Positions 1 to 7,597 of a DNA stretch of 14,299 nucleotides are shown here, in pieces. Origin of the DNA: an uncultured Bacilli bacterium. Its GTDB lineage: Bacteria > Bacillota_I > Bacilli_A > RF39 > UBA660. A program made the position numbers and the translations under genes. The notes beneath the pieces are model-generated. The model was not told where the DNA came from. It worked only from the letters and a program-made list of their open reading frames with translations, and did no database searches. The DNA is taken from assembly GCA_947627965.1 (NCBI GenBank), contig CANQYA010000011.1, positions 1 to 14,299 on the forward strand, written 5' to 3'. The first letter of the stretch is position 1. The number at the start of each line of letters is the position of its first letter.

Positions 1-2412
1 TATAGACGTGTAACTAGCAAAGAAGGATGGGGTATAAATGTATTTTGGTTTGGTACCACATACACTCCAACCAAACCTACTTGTGATCCAAAAGTTGAAT
101 GTTGCGACCCTAATGGCTGTGAACGTCCAACTCCAACATGTACAATTACAACAAGCGATGATGTAAATTATACTTTGAAGTTAAATAATGTTGAGGACGA
201 GAGCCAATTTGAATGGGGTATATCTAATGTGAAAGGTAAGAAAACTACCCCTAACAAACAATATAAAGCTAAAGATGACGATACAATGATATATGGTGCT
301 ATATATGAAAAAGGTGGGGCTAGTATAGCCACTTGCGAAGCTAAAAGAACGCCACCAGTTAAAACTTGTGAACAAACATGTACTGGTAAAAGTGGAGATA
401 GCTTGTTAGCTTGTGCTGAAAATTTTTGCCAAGCAAATAGTAAAAATAATTCTGAGAAAAAAGAATGTGTTGATACTTGTACCGATGACCCTGATATTGT
501 AAAAAAATTTACTGCATGTCCTTCATTAAAAGATATAGACGGAAAAGATACGGAATGTTCAGCTGATACTGAGGCAACGAATAAAACTTGTAGTACAGCA
601 ACAACCAGATCATATTATAAAACTGAGTGTACAGAGGAGAGTACAATTAGCTATAAAACTGATTTACCTCAAACGTTGGCAAAGGGTAAAGGATTTCAAT
701 ATACACCGACTTTAGAAGGTAGCAAAGAATGTACAATGACTTTTGAAAAAGAAAAATGGGAATATGATTATGCTTGTGCTTATACAAGTTCAGAAAGAAG
801 AAGATTACTCGACATATTAAAGAATTTCCAAGATATTTCTGATAGCTCGATTTGGGCTAAAGACTTGGGAGATAAATATCAATATTATTCTTCTGATGCT
901 GATATAGAAATTACAGTCCAAAATGGAAAAGGCACGACTACTAAAAAATTAGAGGCTGGCACAACGGTAAATTTATTAAAGAAAAATATTATCGTTTCCG
1001 GAGGCGGTTCAAAAACAATTAACTTATATGCTACTGGTGGACAAAGTGGTAAGGAGACAGTTTTCTCAGAAATCGAGACTAATTCATCAAATAGAACAGC
1101 TTATAGGTTACCTGCTGTTTGTATTGAAAAAGGTAATGGTAATGTATATGAACCTAATCGTTATGGAAGATGTAATAAAACAGACGATGGTCCTTATTAT
1201 GAATATTATACTGACTTAAATCTTGCTAACGGTAAATATGATACTAAAGTTAATGTTAATAAGGGTAGCAGTAATTTAGCGGTAGCTAATACTTGCCATT
1301 ATGTTGTTAATAACAATCCTAATGGACAATTATCTTGCACTATTGAAGAACTTAGTGATAACCATTTCCGTTTAGTTATTGATAATAAAAATGGGGAAAA
1401 TATTTCATATGGTATATCTACTAAAAAGGGCGAAATAAATTATCAAACAGAACTTACAACTACATTATCTAAGTATACTGTTTATGGTACTCTTAAACAG
1501 GGAGATACAGTGGTATATACTTGTAAAAAATCAGTAGATCGTATTAAAAAATGTGATCCAGCTGTAGAGTGTTGTGAGGAACCTTGTCCATCTACTTGTG
1601 ATCCGGATACTGACCCAGATAAATGTTGCACACCAGGCGATCCAGAATGCCCAAATGACCCCACTGTTCCTAAAACTTGTAGTGCACTTTTCAAGTCAAC
1701 ACAATATGCGGAGATTAAAGAATATTGTACTTATAACTGGATGAAGGATACAGCTAATTATTCAAGCTATTACGATTGTTATAATAATTGTTCATACGTT
1801 CGTAATTCATGTAAAAATAATGATAATTTTACTTGTTATGATGAAGAAGCTGTTAAGGCTTATTGTGAAGACAAAAGTAATCTTGAAGCTATGGGATATA
1901 AAGATACAGCGACATGTAGAAATGATTGTGCATGTGAAATTCCTGAGTGTGAGAAGGGACCGTGTCTGCCAACTTGTACAACCCCACCATGTCCTTCAGA
2001 TGACAAGAAAGAAGACGATAATTGCGTAGGTATTGCTTGTAATTATTTATATCGACCTATTAGTCTTAAAGATCCATTCCCTAAGAATAGAATGCCTGGA
2101 TATAACTGGTATGCTAAAGAAATATATATAACTGATGATACAGCAAATCCATTAATAGATAGTGAAAAGGGAAAAGCTGAATATGTTATTGATTTAACAC
2201 CTGGTAGAATAAATACCATTAAAGCAGATACTAAGAGATATAATAATACGAAGGTTAATGGTGATATTAAACCAAATGCTTATGTTGATTATGTTTATGC
2301 TGACGAAAATAAGAAAGATGGAAAATATAAAAGTAAGTTTATTAATGTAGACGATACTACAAGTGGTGGTTTCAAATCATATTTCAGTACTCTTCCTAGC
2401 GATGATGATTAA
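1..2412 (+). CDS. Large Cys-rich modular surface protein, 3' part (5' end outside window)
   Basis: The reading frame is open from base 1 to the TAA at 2410-2412, giving 803 visible residues; the true start lies upstream. The TTG at 175 is only an internal codon. I count about 47 cysteines, spread through the chain and dense around visible residues 28-47, 518-563 and 640-675. Two homologous modules of about 65 residues (139-336 and 1336-1524) and two CDPxVECC motifs (82-105 and 1552-1575) show a repeat architecture. Thr, Asn, Lys and Asp are abundant, no membrane segment is visible, and the C-terminus ends in SDDD without an LPXTG sorting signal. An extracellular, disulfide-rich adhesin or stalk protein is inferred from this composition and from its place just ahead of a Tad pilus operon. 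The last ~125 residues, after the final Cys pair, look like a distinct non-Cys domain. I do not recognise a named family. Being secreted is likely, but any signal peptide or anchor would be in the missing N-terminal part. Confidence 0.8.
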   Translation, partial: YRRVTSKEGWGINVFWFGTTYTPTKPTCDPKVECCDPNGCERPTPTCTITTSDDVNYTLKLNNVEDESQFEWGISNVKGKKTTPNKQYKAKDDDTMIYGAIYEKGGASIATCEAKRTPPVKTCEQTCTGKSGDSLLACAENFCQANSKNNSEKKECVDTCTDDPDIVKKFTACPSLKDIDGKDTECSADTEATNKTCSTATTRSYYKTECTEESTISYKTDLPQTLAKGKGFQYTPTLEGSKECTMTFEKEKWEYDYACAYTSSERRRLLDILKNFQDISDSSIWAKDLGDKYQYYSSDADIEITVQNGKGTTTKKLEAGTTVNLLKKNIIVSGGGSKTINLYATGGQSGKETVFSEIETNSSNRTAYRLPAVCIEKGNGNVYEPNRYGRCNKTDDGPYYEYYTDLNLANGKYDTKVNVNKGSSNLAVANTCHYVVNNNPNGQLSCTIEELSDNHFRLVIDNKNGENISYGISTKKGEINYQTELTTTLSKYTVYGTLKQGDTVVYTCKKSVDRIKKCDPAVECCEEPCPSTCDPDTDPDKCCTPGDPECPNDPTVPKTCSALFKSTQYAEIKEYCTYNWMKDTANYSSYYDCYNNCSYVRNSCKNNDNFTCYDEEAVKAYCEDKSNLEAMGYKDTATCRNDCACEIPECEKGPCLPTCTTPPCPSDDKKEDDNCVGIACNYLYRPISLKDPFPKNRMPGYNWYAKEIYITDDTANPLIDSEKGKAEYVIDLTPGRINTIKADTKRYNNTKVNGDIKPNAYVDYVYADENKKDGKYKSKFINVDDTTSGGFKSYFSTLPSDDD
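139..336 (+). repeat. Protein repeat module 1 of Cys-rich surface protein
   Basis: This segment encodes about 66 residues that begin CTI, continue with an aromatic-hydrophobic strand ending in WGIS, then KG, then IYG, and end at a Cys (ATC). The same order of landmarks occurs in the module at 1336-1524 (CTI, YGIS, KG, VYG, YTC). The similarity is at protein level only and was seen by eye. A beta-rich, Ig-like or bacterial surface repeat fold is an inference. Confidence 0.55.
1336..1524 (+). repeat. Protein repeat module 2 of Cys-rich surface protein
   Basis: This is the second copy of the ~65-residue module (CTI ... YGIS ... KG ... VYG ... YTC). A CDPAVECC cluster follows 27 bases later, just as CDPKVECC at 82-105 may close an earlier, mostly unseen copy. 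This suggests the protein is built of module-plus-Cys-linker units, the upstream ones lying outside the window. Confidence 0.55.
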
Positions 2413-2429
2413 AAAAGAGGTGATAAATA

Positions 2430-2942
2430 GTGCAAACGTCGATATGGGGATATTTATTCCTCGTCCTTGGTATTTTAGGAATAATCTTAATCAACTTATT
2501 TGGTAATGTAACCGTTGATAATGAAGATATGTATTACATTTTAAAAGAAGTTACCGAAGCAGCTATGATCGATGCGGTTGATTACCAAGCTTATCGTGTC
2601 GGTGTTGGTTATGATGGTGTCACAATGGATAAGGATCCTGATACAATGCATTGTATTGCCGGAATACCAGGAACAATAAGAATAATTGAAGAAAAATTTG
2701 TTGAAAGTTTTACAAGAAGATTTGCTGAAGCAGCAAGAGGAAATACTAACTATACAGTAACGATACAAGATATTGACGAATGTCCACCTAAAGTATCAGT
2801 TACAGTAACAGCAAGAGAGTCATATAGTTGGATAGGAGGATTTTTCAAAAATAGAAAAGATAATCAATACGATTACGATGCAAATTCAGCCGAAATTGTA
2901 AATACTTTAAGTGCTATATTAGAAACAAAAAGGGAGGATTAA
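2430..2942 (+). CDS. TadE/TadF-like pseudopilin (membrane-anchored)
   Basis: The 170-residue protein has one N-terminal membrane segment (about residues 5-24) directly after the start and no cleavable signal. An acidic/amphipathic helix (residues ~31-60, with EVTEAA and DAVDYQ) and a beta-rich extracellular domain with two cysteines (75 and 117) follow. This is the layout of TadE/TadF minor pseudopilins, which sit at the base or tip of Flp pili. The GTG start at 2430 is chosen because GAGGTGAT (2417-2424) stands five bases upstream. The gene lies between the Cys-rich protein and cpaB. The fold assignment rests on topology and neighbours; no diagnostic motif is visible, and a lineage-specific domain of unknown function is possible. 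Confidence 0.6.
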   Translation: MQTSIWGYLFLVLGILGIILINLFGNVTVDNEDMYYILKEVTEAAMIDAVDYQAYRVGVGYDGVTMDKDPDTMHCIAGIPGTIRIIEEKFVESFTRRFAEAARGNTNYTVTIQDIDECPPKVSVTVTARESYSWIGGFFKNRKDNQYDYDANSAEIVNTLSAILETKRED

Positions 2943-2945
2943 ATT

Positions 2946-3836
2946 ATGAATAATTTAAGTTTAAAAATTAAAATGTTTCTTAAAAATAAGAATACAGTTA
3001 CTATTATTTGTGGGTTACTAGCGATTGCCGTTTTATATATCGGTTATAATTGGCGTCTTAGATCATCTATTGACCCAATTAGAGTACCATATGCTTTAGA
3101 TACGATCGATCCTCGTACCGAAATAACTAAAGATATGATTGGATATCGTGATGTAGCTAAAGCTTCAGTAACTAGTGATGTTATTACTAATGTTAATGCT
3201 TTAATTGATAAATATGTCAATGCTAATACCGTTATTCCTAAAGGAAGTATGTTCTATAAAGGAACAGTTGTATCTAAAGATGAATTACCAGACTCAGCTT
3301 TATACGATATGCCACTTGACGAAACATTGTATTATTTAGGAGTTAATATTACTACTTCTTACTTTAATACTATTTTACCTGGTAATTATATTGATATTTA
3401 TGTTCAAACGATTACTACTGATGTCGATGGATCTAAAAAAGTTATGGTTGGAAAACTATTAAGTAACGTATTAGTTCGTGCAGTTAAAACATCTAATGGA
3501 TTAAATGTTTTTGAAACAAGTGACGAAGCAAGAATACCAGCTACTATTATTTTCTCAGTTAAAGAAGATCTTCACTTATTATTAAGAAAAGCAGCATCTA
3601 TTGGTAACTTAAGTGACGAATATAGAGTAGATATTATACCAGTACCAAATACGACTGGATTTGATGGTAATTCAACAGAAGGTGTCGTTACTAAGGTTAC
3701 TAGTGAATACTTGAAGAACTTTATTGAAGAAAGAAGTATTTATATACCTGAGGAAGAATTAGAAGATCCTACTTTTAATAATAACAATAATACTGATAAT
3801 AACGAAGACGTTGACAATGAAACAAACAATGATTAG
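2946..3836 (+). CDS. cpaB: CpaB/RcpC-like SAF-domain Flp pilus assembly protein
   Basis: The 296-residue protein has a basic N-terminus, one membrane segment (about 17-34), then an SAF-type domain (about 43-110, with the strand VPYALDTIDPRTEITKDMI and the turn VIPKGSMFY). A RcpC/CpaB core follows, including LPGNYIDIYV (144-153) and LLSNVLVRAV (171-180). In diderm bacteria CpaB works with the secretin in the periplasm; in monoderms its SAF domain may bind peptidoglycan. The last ~20 residues are an Asn/Asp-rich low-complexity tail (FNNNNNTDNNEDVD...), unusual for the family. ATG 2946 follows an AGGGAGG Shine-Dalgarno site inside the end of the previous gene, three bases after its stop, so the two are probably translationally linked. 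Confidence 0.85.
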   Translation: MNNLSLKIKMFLKNKNTVTIICGLLAIAVLYIGYNWRLRSSIDPIRVPYALDTIDPRTEITKDMIGYRDVAKASVTSDVITNVNALIDKYVNANTVIPKGSMFYKGTVVSKDELPDSALYDMPLDETLYYLGVNITTSYFNTILPGNYIDIYVQTITTDVDGSKKVMVGKLLSNVLVRAVKTSNGLNVFETSDEARIPATIIFSVKEDLHLLLRKAASIGNLSDEYRVDIIPVPNTTGFDGNSTEGVVTKVTSEYLKNFIEERSIYIPEEELEDPTFNNNNNTDNNEDVDNETNND

Positions 3837-3846
3837 GAGGTAAAAT

Positions 3847-5211
3847 ATGGACGAGGGAATGAATTTACAAGGAATAAATTATAGTAATGCGAATACTTTA
3901 GAACCTAATGATCCTAATTTAGAAAACGTTAATACTGTTAACGAAGTAGTAGAGGAAGTTCCTAAAGCCGTAGAAGAAGCTTTACCTGATAATTTAGTTG
4001 AGAATGCTAATTATCTTCATAATGATAATTTGTTTTCCAATATTGATTTTGGACCTTTAAAGAAATATTTAATTGACGATAATATTACCGATATTTCTTA
4101 TAGTAATGGTGGACAAGTTTGGTTAAAGTCTTTAGATAAAGGTGTCTATCGTGCCGAAGAACAAGATATTAATGATGCTTTAATTGAAAAGATTGCTTTT
4201 CAATGTTCCAATGTAATGGGTAAAACCTTTAATATGGCTCATCCTTTCTTGGATAGTGAATCAGCTGAGTTAAGAATGAACTTCGTTCATGATTCCATTG
4301 CTCGTAATGGAATTGCAGCTGTTTTTCGTAAGACACCTGCTAAAATTCGTTTGGAAAAAGAAAAATTGTTACAAGAGCATTATGTTACTTTGAATATCCA
4401 TGATTTTCTTATGCGAGCTGTCGAAGGACATTGTAACATTATTGTAAGTGGAGAAACTGGTTCTGGTAAAACAGAGTTAGTAAAGTATTTAGCGGCTCAT
4501 ACTAAAGAAAATGAAAAGCTTATTACGATTGAGGATACTTTGGAATTACACTTAGATAGGATTTTCCCTGAACGTGATATTGTTGCTATGAAAACTAATA
4601 ATATTGCTTCTTATAGTGATGTATTAGTAACTTGTATGCGACAAAACCCTAAATGGATATTACTATCCGAGGTTCGTAGTGCTGAAGCTGTTACCGCTGT
4701 TCGTAACTCGATATCTTCAGGACATAATATCTTATCGACTATCCATGCTGATAAAGCTGAGAGTATTCCTCACCGTATGTATAGCTTACTAGAAACTAAT
4801 ATTGATGTTGAACAATTTTTAAAGACAATATATCGTTATGTACAATTGGGTATTAACGTAAGAGGTAGATACGATCCTAAAGAAAAAAGGTTCAGAAGGG
4901 AAATTACCGAAGTAACTGAGTTCTTTGTCGATGAAGATAACGAAGCAAGACATAATACTATTTATAAAAAAACTGTAACAGGTCACGAAACCTATAATCA
5001 ACCTTCTAAATATTTAAAAGAATACTTGGAAGGACAAGGAGTAACTGTTGACGATTTATTTGTTGGCTATCAAGATAAAGAAGTAATTAATCCTACTACT
5101 AATAACGATACAAATCTTAATAATGGTTTTTATAATTTTGATAATGTTACACCTAATACTAATGTAGTATCTAATACTAATTATTATAACGATACTGCCG
5201 AATTATTATAA
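3847..5211 (+). CDS. tadA: TadA/CpaF-family secretion ATPase
   Basis: The 454-residue protein is a hexameric PilT/VirB11-superfamily ATPase that powers Flp pilus assembly from the cytoplasmic face. Walker A is GETGSGKT (202-209), the Asp box LITIEDTLEL (225-234), Walker B WILLSEVRSAEA (270-281, catalytic Glu 275) and the His box SGHNILSTIH (291-300). Family members usually have G-E-I/V-R-G around the Walker B Glu; here it reads S-E-V-R-S. The first ~60 residues are acidic and Asn-rich with no predicted fold, and the last ~45 are an Asn/Thr-rich tail. AGGAGG (3835-3840) overlaps the TAG stop of cpaB (3834-3836), and ATG 3847 follows. TadB and TadC downstream confirm a Tad system rather than a stand-alone VirB11. 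Confidence 0.95.
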   Translation: MDEGMNLQGINYSNANTLEPNDPNLENVNTVNEVVEEVPKAVEEALPDNLVENANYLHNDNLFSNIDFGPLKKYLIDDNITDISYSNGGQVWLKSLDKGVYRAEEQDINDALIEKIAFQCSNVMGKTFNMAHPFLDSESAELRMNFVHDSIARNGIAAVFRKTPAKIRLEKEKLLQEHYVTLNIHDFLMRAVEGHCNIIVSGETGSGKTELVKYLAAHTKENEKLITIEDTLELHLDRIFPERDIVAMKTNNIASYSDVLVTCMRQNPKWILLSEVRSAEAVTAVRNSISSGHNILSTIHADKAESIPHRMYSLLETNIDVEQFLKTIYRYVQLGINVRGRYDPKEKRFRREITEVTEFFVDEDNEARHNTIYKKTVTGHETYNQPSKYLKEYLEGQGVTVDDLFVGYQDKEVINPTTNNDTNLNNGFYNFDNVTPNTNVVSNTNYYNDTAELL

Positions 5212-5229
5212 TAATAAATAAGAAAGTGT

Positions 5230-5234
5230 GGTGA
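5230..5234 (+). promoter_or_regulatory. Shine-Dalgarno GGTGA deciding the tadB start
   Basis: GGTGA lies five bases before ATG 5240. Taking GTG 5228 as the start would place this ribosome site inside the gene and leave only a weak AAGAAAG upstream. This supports ATG 5240. Confidence 0.5.
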
Positions 5235-5239
5235 ATTAT

Positions 5240-6133
5240 ATGGAGATATTAATTGTTATTTTTTTGTTACTATTTGCCGTTTTGTATCGTATAAAGAAAG
5301 GGGAATCTTTATATAAATTCGTTGTTGTACAAGGTACTAATATTTATAATAAATATGCTCCTTATTCTTTTAAGACGGTTCATGATAAAGTTAAAGAATT
5401 AGGGCAAGATTATACTAAAAAACAATATCTTACTCAATTAGCAATTTTTGCTGGAGGTGCATTTTTAATATCTTATTTATATTTTTATAATCCTATTGTA
5501 ACAGTTATATATACACTTATTACAGTAGCATTAATACCTTATTTACAGTATTTGCGATGTAAAAGAATATATAGTGAATTTATATTTGAACAAATACAAG
5601 TTTATGTAACTAATACAATTATGGAATTTCAAACTACGCAAAGTTTTGTAAAGGCTTTGGAAGGAGTTTATGCTTCAGGAGTTTTACAAGATCCTGTTTT
5701 ATCTGATGTAAAGATGATGATCGATTTAGCTTATCAAAATGGAGATATTGATGCATCTATCGATTATATGAACCGTAAGTATGATTTCTATATGACCCGT
5801 AATATGCATCAGTTATTTTTACAAATTACTAAAGAAGGTTCACGTGATACTACCGATGTCTTAGAAAATATGTTACAAGATATCGACCTTTTAGTAGAAG
5901 GTGTTTATCGTGATAGAGTAGACCGTCAAAACTTCCATCGTCAATTCATTCAGTATGGACTTATGCTTTACTTATTAGTAATGTTAATTCAATACTTGCT
6001 GGGTATCGATACTTATTTACAAATGTTAGATAATATCATAGTTGTTATTGGATTACATGTTGTAGTTATCTTTAATAGTTACTTTCTTCTATCAGGAGAA
6101 AAATATTATAACGAGAATGTAGGTGCTGAATAA
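5240..6133 (+). CDS. tadB: TadB-like inner-membrane platform protein (T2SSF/GspF domain)
   Basis: This integral membrane platform protein is predicted to couple the TadA ATPase to pilin polymerisation. From ATG 5240 it has 297 residues: a first membrane segment at the very N-terminus (2-16), a pair around 65-100, a cytoplasmic helical GspF-type domain (about 110-230, with FEQIQVYVTNTIMEFQTT and LENMLQDIDLLVEG), and a C-terminal hydrophobic pair (about 236-285). I prefer ATG 5240 because GGTGA (5230-5234) is well placed before it and the result MEILIVI parallels MEILITA of TadC. A GTG at 5228 would add four residues and has a poorer ribosome site. The stop overlaps the start of tadC by one base (TAATG). 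Confidence 0.88.
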   Translation: MEILIVIFLLLFAVLYRIKKGESLYKFVVVQGTNIYNKYAPYSFKTVHDKVKELGQDYTKKQYLTQLAIFAGGAFLISYLYFYNPIVTVIYTLITVALIPYLQYLRCKRIYSEFIFEQIQVYVTNTIMEFQTTQSFVKALEGVYASGVLQDPVLSDVKMMIDLAYQNGDIDASIDYMNRKYDFYMTRNMHQLFLQITKEGSRDTTDVLENMLQDIDLLVEGVYRDRVDRQNFHRQFIQYGLMLYLLVMLIQYLLGIDTYLQMLDNIIVVIGLHVVVIFNSYFLLSGEKYYNENVGAE

Positions 6134-6915
6134 TGGAAATACTAATTACAGCGATTATTATCTTATTTGTTCTTGTTTATACTAAAAAAGTTGATACTAA
6201 AGCTTTTATTAAAGAGAATGATGTTTATTTAAAAGGATTAAAAGAGAAAGATTACGACTTCTATGTAAGTGCTAAATACGGAGATAAGGTTGATCCTAAT
6301 GTCTTATATACTAAAAGACTTAGAACGACTTTCTTTGGTGTCATAGCGTTGTTAATATTATTTATTTCTAACTTAAATTTTATTAACTTTATTGCTATTT
6401 TAGTTGTTACTTATTTCATTTTTAAGTCACAATATTTATCTTTAAAAAGATTTTATAAAAGATATACTCATGAGATTGACCAAATGTTACCTTATTATTT
6501 AAAAGGGTTAGAGATATTGTGTCAGAACTATACTGTTCCTGTAGCTATTTCGAGGTCAATTGATGATGCTCCTGAGATTTTTAAACCTGGATTACGTGAT
6601 ATGATAGCAAGAATTGATGCAGGGGATTCTACAATTCAACCGTATATGGATTTTGCTATTCGTTATCCAGTAAGAGATTCGATGCGTATGATGCGTTTGT
6701 TATATCGTCTTAGTCTTGGAGCTCAAGAGAATAAATATCAACAATTACTTATGTTTTCAAGATCAGTGTCAAATTTACAAAATAAAGCTAGGGAAGTAAA
6801 ATATAAAAATCGTTTATCTAACATGGAAAAACGTACTATGATAATGCTTATTGTCACTGGTGGAGGAACCATGTTGATACTTTTAATGTCAATGTTACAA
6901 CTTTTTGGAATGTAA
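6133..6915 (+). CDS. tadC: TadC-like inner-membrane platform protein (T2SSF/GspF domain)
   Basis: The 260-residue protein is the second half of the Tad platform pair and is presumed to form a heteromer with TadB. It has an N-terminal membrane segment (2-16), a hydrophobic pair (about 67-98), a cytoplasmic helical GspF-like domain (about 108-230, with YTHEIDQMLPYYLKGLEIL) and one last membrane helix (about 235-257). The start codon ATG 6133 shares one base with the tadB stop, so translation is coupled. The gene is followed by a 68-base gap with a promoter for the Flp-like pilin, but no terminator. Confidence 0.88.
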   Translation: MEILITAIIILFVLVYTKKVDTKAFIKENDVYLKGLKEKDYDFYVSAKYGDKVDPNVLYTKRLRTTFFGVIALLILFISNLNFINFIAILVVTYFIFKSQYLSLKRFYKRYTHEIDQMLPYYLKGLEILCQNYTVPVAISRSIDDAPEIFKPGLRDMIARIDAGDSTIQPYMDFAIRYPVRDSMRMMRLLYRLSLGAQENKYQQLLMFSRSVSNLQNKAREVKYKNRLSNMEKRTMIMLIVTGGGTMLILLMSMLQLFGM

Positions 6916-6919
6916 CATA

Positions 6920-6948
6920 TTGATATAATTAAAAAAAGTGGTTATAAT
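6920..6948 (+). promoter_or_regulatory. Sigma-A-type promoter before the Flp-like pilin gene
   Basis: The -35 TTGATA (6920-6925) and -10 TATAAT (6943-6948) are separated by exactly 17 bases, and transcription should start near 6955. A second TGATATAAT extended -10 (6921-6929) overlaps the -35 and could act alone. The promoter would let the structural pilin be made in excess over the Tad motor proteins. Confidence 0.7.
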
Positions 6949-6983
6949 TATATATGTAAGTATAGTAGAAAGGAGTGGATACA

Positions 6984-7145
6984 ATGAAGGAAGCGACTGG
7001 AGAATTAAATATGACAATCGTAGTTGTTATTGCTGTAGCTGCTATTTTAACATTTGTTGGTCTATTTTTACCTAAAATTTTTAATCAAATTAATGATAGA
7101 TGGGGAAATGCAGCACAAAACGAAATAGAAGTTCAAGTTGACTAA
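6984..7145 (+). CDS. Flp-like small pilin (53 residues)
   Basis: The gene is preceded by a strong AAAGGAG (6969-6975) and its own promoter, and encodes a 53-residue protein. A short polar leader (MKEATGELNM) is followed by one hydrophobic helix (about 11-29, TIVVVIAVAAILTFVGLFL) and a short amphipathic, Asn/Gln-rich tail. Size, single N-terminal helix, position in a Tad operon and high-expression signals fit the Flp major pilin. The classical leader G/A followed by xxxxEY is not obvious: the Gly is directly followed by Glu (G6-E7), so the peptidase site may differ. I recall ATGELNMT-type small proteins from related gut Bacillota, but cannot confirm that here. A non-pilin small membrane protein remains possible. 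Confidence 0.7.
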   Translation: MKEATGELNMTIVVVIAVAAILTFVGLFLPKIFNQINDRWGNAAQNEIEVQVD

Positions 7146-7178
7146 AAAAAGGAATAATTTATTAAGAGGTGATGGATA

Positions 7179-7586
7179 GTGAGAGAATCAGTTGGCGGAT
7201 TAATGTTATTAAAAATAGTAATAATCTTTTTAGTAGTATATATTGGTTTTATGGCTATAGTCATCAATTATGGTAAATATTTCCGTTTTAAAAATGCAAT
7301 TATAAATAGAATTGAACAAAACGAAGGATATGGAACTTGTGGTGAAATACGTGATATGGTTTTATCTGTTGGTTATAGTCCACAAGACCGATATAGCATT
7401 ACAGCTACCCGTACTACTAGGGGTATGATTTATAAAGTAAAAGTATATATTACTTTTAGCTTACCTATTGTAAGAAGTAAGGTCGAGATACCTATTACTG
7501 GTGAAACAAGAATAATTGAATTAGGAATTAAAGATTTTGAAGATATGTCAGGAGATAATGCCTGTACACAAAGTAATAGTAATTAG
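7179..7586 (+). CDS. TadE-like pseudopilin, second copy
   Basis: The 135-residue protein has an N-terminal polar stretch (MRESVGG), a membrane helix (about 8-29), a conserved-looking NYGKYFRFKNAIINRIE helix (30-46) and a beta-rich outer domain with cysteines at 54 and 129, which could form a disulfide. This is the TadE/TadF minor-pseudopilin layout. It follows the Flp-like pilin by 33 bases and precedes tadZ by 11. The GTG 7179 start is supported by AGAGGTGAT (7165-7173); ATG 7204 would cut into the membrane helix. It is not closely similar in sequence to the TadE-like protein at 2430, although the two translation start regions are nearly identical. Confidence 0.62.
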   Translation: MRESVGGLMLLKIVIIFLVVYIGFMAIVINYGKYFRFKNAIINRIEQNEGYGTCGEIRDMVLSVGYSPQDRYSITATRTTRGMIYKVKVYITFSLPIVRSKVEIPITGETRIIELGIKDFEDMSGDNACTQSNSN

Positions 7587-7597
7587 AGGGTGAATTT

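Noticed and set aside
181..375. Minus-strand frames throughout (e.g. 181-375, 1482-1694, 2541-2768, 4819-5001, 7528-7746, 8745-8954, 10543-10725)
   Set aside because: All lie antisense to well-supported genes, and their peptides match no family I recognise.
175..2412. TTG at 175 as start of the Cys-rich gene
   Set aside because: The frame is open back to base 1 with coherent Cys-rich sequence (CDPKVECC at 82-105) and no ribosome site stands before 175; the gene begins outside the window.
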